From Nitrospinaceae bacterium (GTDB taxonomy: Bacteria > Nitrospinota > Nitrospinia > Nitrospinales > VA-1): a stretch of 44,678 nucleotides of DNA. A program made the position numbers and the translations under genes. Within the stretch, counting starts at the first letter, position 1; the number at the start of each line of letters is the position of its first letter. Under the pieces are notes generated by a model. It was not told the origin of the DNA. It searched no databases and saw nothing but the letters and a program-made list of their open reading frames with translations. The DNA lies in the NCBI GenBank assembly GCA_029261655.1, contig JAJDAY010000014.1, positions 1-44,678 on the forward strand, in the 5' to 3' direction. Positions 41,658 through 44,678 of this stretch are shown piece after piece.

Positions 41658-42143
41658 TTAGGAGGTTTCAACGACCGGGTGCTGGAAATTGGTTTTTTTG
41701 TCGGCGACTACCTGATGGATGGTGACCTCAAATGCATTGCCCGCACAGGCGAAAGCGACTTGAGAGCGTTGTTCCGTGAAGGGAAAATGAAGAGGGGTTC
41801 CTTTTAAGTCGACCATTGGCAAGGATAATTGATTGGGCTGAGGAAGAATGGATTTTAGATTGCCGCCAATGATATTCATCATTTCTGAAACAGCGTCATT
41901 TATTTCAGTTTCTGTTACCTGCTTCTCTTCAATCGAGAACATCTTAACAGCCAGTTGTTGAGCGAGGTCGTGTTCAATTTTCATCGCTATGACCCCCTGC
42001 CATTGCCCGCTGATCTGAATATTGGCGGTTATTGAGTTTTTGGTGCCCTCATGGAATTGTTCGGAAGTAGGTATGATTTTTAAATCCAAAGTAGACCAGG
42101 CAAATTCTGCGTATTCTTTTATTTCGTTTTCAAAAAATTGCAT
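41658..42143 (-). CDS. CheX-family chemotaxis phosphatase, copy 1
   Basis: A 161-residue CheX-like protein. The catalytic helix reads DAVSEMMNIIGGNLKSILPQ, with the E-x-x-N motif (Glu-Met-Met-Asn) that CheX and CheC use to dephosphorylate CheY-P. The N-terminus (MQFFENEIKEYAEFAWSTLD) matches its neighbour at 42196-42648. It is the last gene of the cheY-cheR-cheX-cheX operon. Two copies in tandem may be a heterodimer or tune two response regulators. Confidence 0.85.
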   Translation of the reverse strand: MQFFENEIKEYAEFAWSTLDLKIIPTSEQFHEGTKNSITANIQISGQWQGVIAMKIEHDLAQQLAVKMFSIEEKQVTETEINDAVSEMMNIIGGNLKSILPQPNQLSLPMVDLKGTPLHFPFTEQRSQVAFACAGNAFEVTIHQVVADKKTNFQHPVVETS

Positions 42144-42195
42144 GACGTCCTCTGAAAAGTTGGAATTTTAAAAGGTTGTTTTAAATAATCTTTTA

Positions 42196-42648
42196 TTATT
42201 CATCGACCCTTTTTAGCAACGAGACTTGAAAATTTTCTCCGTTGCATTGAAACATGACCTTGCTGACCAGCTCACTTCCGGGAATCCGCATGGCCTTGTC
42301 CGTCACAGCTACCGCAGGTAAGGAAAGAAAGCAAGGTTCCGGAAGGAGAGATTTGATGTTGCCTCCTGTCATATTGGTCAATTCTCCCAGAGCGTCCTGT
42401 ATCAGTTCATTTTCAATCGGCCCGCCGTTGAGATCAAACATGATGGAGGCCACCTGCCTGGCAAGAGGCATGGGGTATTCCATGGTTACGGTGCCATTCC
42501 AGGCTCCCGTTATTTGGATACACCCGGCCACTGCAAAATTATTTTCATTATCCTCGGAACCATTTTGAGCAGGGTTGACATCGAGGGAGAGAATGGATTT
42601 CCAGATATTTTTAGTGTATTCGCCGATTTCTTTTTCTATGAATTGCAT
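42196..42648 (-). CDS. CheX-family chemotaxis phosphatase, copy 2
   Basis: A 150-residue CheX-like protein. The catalytic helix reads DALGELTNMTGGNIKSLLPE, with E-x-x-N as Glu-Leu-Thr-Asn, and the following LSLPAVAV is shared with copy 1. Overall layout MQFIEKEIGEYTKNIWKSIL at the start and VMFQCNGENFQVSLL at the end. It starts 5 bases after cheR, clearly in the operon, and ends 52 bases before copy 1. It would remove phosphate from a CheY-like protein. Confidence 0.85.
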   Translation of the reverse strand: MQFIEKEIGEYTKNIWKSILSLDVNPAQNGSEDNENNFAVAGCIQITGAWNGTVTMEYPMPLARQVASIMFDLNGGPIENELIQDALGELTNMTGGNIKSLLPEPCFLSLPAVAVTDKAMRIPGSELVSKVMFQCNGENFQVSLLKRVDE

Positions 42649-42653
42649 GAATT

Positions 42654-43478
42654 TTATCCTTCACGTATCCGATAGCACCCGGATTGTTTGTAGTCCATCC
42701 GCTCGAAAGACTCATTTAAGTTCATGGTGGTTTCAGCGGCCCCCAAAAACAGATACCCGTCCGGCTTCAACAGATCTTGAATTTTTTTAAGGATGCTCTT
42801 TTTCATTTCGACGTCAAAATAAATTAAAACGTTTCGCAACAGAACAAGATCCATCTTCGGCAAAGCAGGCCATCTTTCGCATAAGTTGAGATAACGAAAA
42901 TCAATCATATTGCGAAGTTCTTCCTTGGCTTGCCACTCTGTTCCATGCCTTTCGAAATATTTGACCATCAAGGTTGCGGGCAGGCCCCGGTTTATTTCGA
43001 GCTGACTGTAAACGCCTTTTTTGCATCGTTCCAGCATTTCATGGGAAATATCACTTGAAATGTAATTGATCTTCCATGTTCGCAGTTCGGGAAAATTATC
43101 CCGCAATATCATCGCGAATGTGTACGGCTCCTGGCCACTGGAACTGGCGCCGGACCAGATATTTAACTCCTTGGTGGCTTTCCGTTTTTCAACCAGATCT
43201 GGAATGATGTGCTTTTTAAGGGTTTCAAAAGGGTGAATGTCGCGGAAAAAAGAGGTCTCATTTGTTGTCATCGCATCGACGACTTTCGTTTGGAGACCAT
43301 TTTTCGGCCCGGAACGTAAGCCCTTCACCAATGCCTCGATGGATTCAAATCCTTCCCTTTTTGCTAAAGGCAGGATTCTTGATTCAACCAGATATTCCTT
43401 TCCCGATTCCAGAACAATGGCGGAAAGATCCTGAACCATTTTGCTGATATATTCAAAGTCGCTGGTGCTGATTGTCAT
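42654..43478 (-). CDS. cheR: CheR chemoreceptor methyltransferase
   Basis: A 274-residue CheR. The N-terminal helical domain (about 1-75) has LPLAKREGFESIEALVKGLR and TTNETSFFRD (MTTNETSFFRD is the hallmark). The SAM site is WSGASSSGQEPYTFAMILRD, and the later IDFRYLNLCERWPALPKMDL, VLLRNVLIYFDVEMKKSILK and KPDGYLFLGAAETTMNL complete the catalytic domain. It adds methyl groups to chemoreceptor glutamates for adaptation. No receptor or cheB is in the window. Confidence 0.95.
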   Translation of the reverse strand: MTISTSDFEYISKMVQDLSAIVLESGKEYLVESRILPLAKREGFESIEALVKGLRSGPKNGLQTKVVDAMTTNETSFFRDIHPFETLKKHIIPDLVEKRKATKELNIWSGASSSGQEPYTFAMILRDNFPELRTWKINYISSDISHEMLERCKKGVYSQLEINRGLPATLMVKYFERHGTEWQAKEELRNMIDFRYLNLCERWPALPKMDLVLLRNVLIYFDVEMKKSILKKIQDLLKPDGYLFLGAAETTMNLNESFERMDYKQSGCYRIREG

Positions 43479-43544
43479 AAGATAGCCCTTGTAGAGAACA
43501 CGAAGGTTTAAATTTAATTAGGTGGAAGTGGACTGTTAACAGAA

Positions 43545-43916
43545 TCAACCTATCGGCATTCCCATCAAAGTCAGTTTTTCGCTGATCATTTCTTTTGTAA
43601 AGGGTTTCATTACGTATTCATTGGCACCTGCCTCCAGGGCTTTGACCACCTGGGACATTTCCGTTTCGGTCGTGACCATCATCAAGGGAAGATCTTTGTA
43701 CGCGTCTTCTTTTCGCACCGCGCATACAAATTCGTAGCCATTCATTTCCGGCATGTTCCAATCGACCAGAGCAATGTCCACCTTTTCTGAAACCTTTAAT
43801 TGGTCCATTGCCACGGCTCCATTTTCGGCGTCTATCACATCAAAGCCAAGATCTTTGAGCATGTTGCCAAGGATCAGCCGGATGGCTCTTGAATCATCAA
43901 TTACCATTGCACGCAC
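43545..43916 (-). CDS. CheY-like single-domain response regulator
   Basis: A 123-residue receiver domain with no output domain. Asp7-Asp8 (VIDDSRAIRLI) bind metal, Asp52 (VDWNMPEMNGYEF) is the phosphate acceptor, Thr (VTTE) and Lys in YVMKPFT complete the site. This is the CheY layout, and its operon with CheR and two CheX proteins supports a chemotaxis or adaptation role. The GTG start has an ideal AAGGAGG site; an ATG three codons later is an alternative. First gene of the operon. No histidine kinase is visible. Confidence 0.92.
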   Translation of the reverse strand: MRAMVIDDSRAIRLILGNMLKDLGFDVIDAENGAVAMDQLKVSEKVDIALVDWNMPEMNGYEFVCAVRKEDAYKDLPLMMVTTETEMSQVVKALEAGANEYVMKPFTKEMISEKLTLMGMPIG

Positions 43917-44311
43917 GTTAAACCCTCCTTAACTTTTGTTTTAAGAAATAAGGCTAAACCCTTATTTTATATGAGCCCGAGAACGAAATTTTAAATATTC
44001 AAAGACTTATGGAGTGTGTATGTATATTTATCTATCTCAGAGAATGTTCAATATTTTAATTAAAATAAGCCTTAATTTTCAATGATATATACAGATTAAG
44101 GCAAATCAAATTTATATTCAATGTAAAAGTTAATATAAAACGAAAAAATTTGGAAATCGGATATCGTAAGAAGGATAAGTGAAATAAAAAACCCGTTTCA
44201 GCTTAATCGCTGAAACGGGTTCTTATATTAGTATGAATGGAATCGCTAAGGTCTGCCAAAAGATGCTTTTAATCAGACGGACTCTTTTGGTAGCGAGTCA
44301 GGTATTTATTT
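43917..44311. other. 395-base AT-rich gap
   Basis: Very AT-rich, with no credible gene. The response-regulator promoter should lie in its left part but no convincing boxes were assigned. The right part holds the terminator of the following minus-strand gene and an imperfect inverted repeat (CCAAAAGA at 44256-44263, TCTTTTGG at 44283-44290) next to that gene's 3' end. Confidence 0.5.
44186..44221 (-). terminator. Rho-independent terminator
   Basis: A 13-base perfect stem (44190-44202 with 44209-44221), a 6-base loop, and on the minus strand a six-T run. It ends the unit of the gene at 44312-44605. Confidence 0.9.
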
Positions 44312-44605
44312 TTATTCGGCGTTATCGTCCAAGCCTTGCTCCAGATCGCCCATGAACAAACTCACATTCTCTTTAGTCGTCTCAGCTCTTTTTGCTTTTC
44401 CCTCGGCAATTTCTTCCAATTCCGCTTTTCCGCTTGCTGACAGACCCCATGGTTCCACCTCGCCGCTTTTTAAAACATCCTTAACAACCTGGGTGAATTT
44501 TTCAATCTTTGCGCCATCAATATCTCTGACAGATATAAGGGCGTCTTCATGTCCGTCGTATTGGCAGAAAGCCATGGTGTAACAGTTTGTGTTCGCGCGG
44601 ATCAT
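44312..44605 (-). CDS. Small soluble protein of unknown function
   Basis: A 97-residue acidic protein without signal peptide: MIRANTNCYTMAFCQYDGHE, ALISVRDIDGAKIEKFTQVV, then EIAEGKAKRAETTKENVSLF and an acidic end GLDDNAE. The first half could form an alpha-beta fold, the second is helical. Cysteines 8 and 14 lie near the N-terminus. No family is recognised. The upstream start region lies within 73 bases of the window edge, so operon partners cannot be judged. It has its own strong terminator. Confidence 0.65.
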   Translation of the reverse strand: MIRANTNCYTMAFCQYDGHEDALISVRDIDGAKIEKFTQVVKDVLKSGEVEPWGLSASGKAELEEIAEGKAKRAETTKENVSLFMGDLEQGLDDNAE

Positions 44606-44678
44606 CTTCAGGGTGATATTGGCGAAGTGACAGTGGACGCCAATTAAAATGCAGGTGTGAATTTTATTGTGCTGAATG

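Noticed and set aside
1..44678. CRISPR arrays, tRNA and rRNA genes
   Set aside because: No spaced direct repeats of CRISPR type, tRNA cloverleaf or rRNA sequence was seen on reading both strands.

Overview
The window looks like chromosomal DNA of a Gram-negative bacterium. It carries the lipopolysaccharide export genes lptC-lptA-lptB next to rpoN-hpf-ptsN, outer-membrane and lipoprotein signals, a c-type cytochrome, TlpA-type redox chemistry and chemotaxis genes. The gene mix (DUF58/MoxR pair, TPR plus carboxypeptidase-regulatory-like protein, eukaryotic-type UDP-glucose pyrophosphorylase, deltaproteobacterium-like rpoN cluster) would fit Nitrospinota or a deltaproteobacterial-grade lineage. 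No rRNA or other phylogenetic marker was tested, so this is inference. No tRNA, rRNA, CRISPR array or insertion sequence was recognised.

Layout. Bases 1-3400 are accessory: the 3' end of an RHS polymorphic-toxin gene with a variable C-terminal tip and an overlapping immunity-like gene, then an antitoxin followed by a chimeric ParE-like toxin fused to the tail of another protein, and a decayed second copy of that tail. Bases 3400-6830 hold small secreted proteins, an iron-regulated Bfd-like ferredoxin behind a Fur box, a SLOG-like protein and larC. Bases 6850-9573 (minus) form an operon of family-4 uracil-DNA glycosylase, MoxR ATPase and DUF58. Bases 9700-13113 (plus) form a five-gene envelope operon: a His/Cys-rich secreted protein, an outer-membrane barrel with a Cys cluster, a haem-c lipoprotein, a TlpA-like protein and an outer-membrane-associated unknown. 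It is the best candidate here for an undescribed functional module.

Bases 13200-22755 are mixed: a coiled-coil protein, argS, a SPOR protein, a TPR protein, a YheT hydrolase, a thioredoxin-like protein, a J-domain protein, ankyrin, Rieske and a methyltransferase. Bases 22792-33600 (minus) are a long housekeeping array read as: two paralogous unknown proteins, nnr, tsaE, lptC, lptA, lptB, rpoN, hpf, ptsN, ptsI, metK. It links metabolite repair, tRNA modification, LPS export, sigma-54 and the nitrogen-type PTS. No HPr gene is present between or beside ptsN and ptsI.

Bases 33704-36806 hold a eukaryotic-type UDP-glucose pyrophosphorylase, a TVP38 membrane protein and a small secreted protein with a perfect sigma-70 promoter, a long leader and its own terminator. 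Bases 36841-40714 (minus) are dnaK-grpE-dnaJ, with unusual inverted repeats in the leader and the dnaK-grpE gap. Bases 41098-44605 hold a PilZ protein, then a minus-strand chemotaxis-type operon (response regulator, CheR, two CheX phosphatases) and a small unknown gene with a strong terminator.
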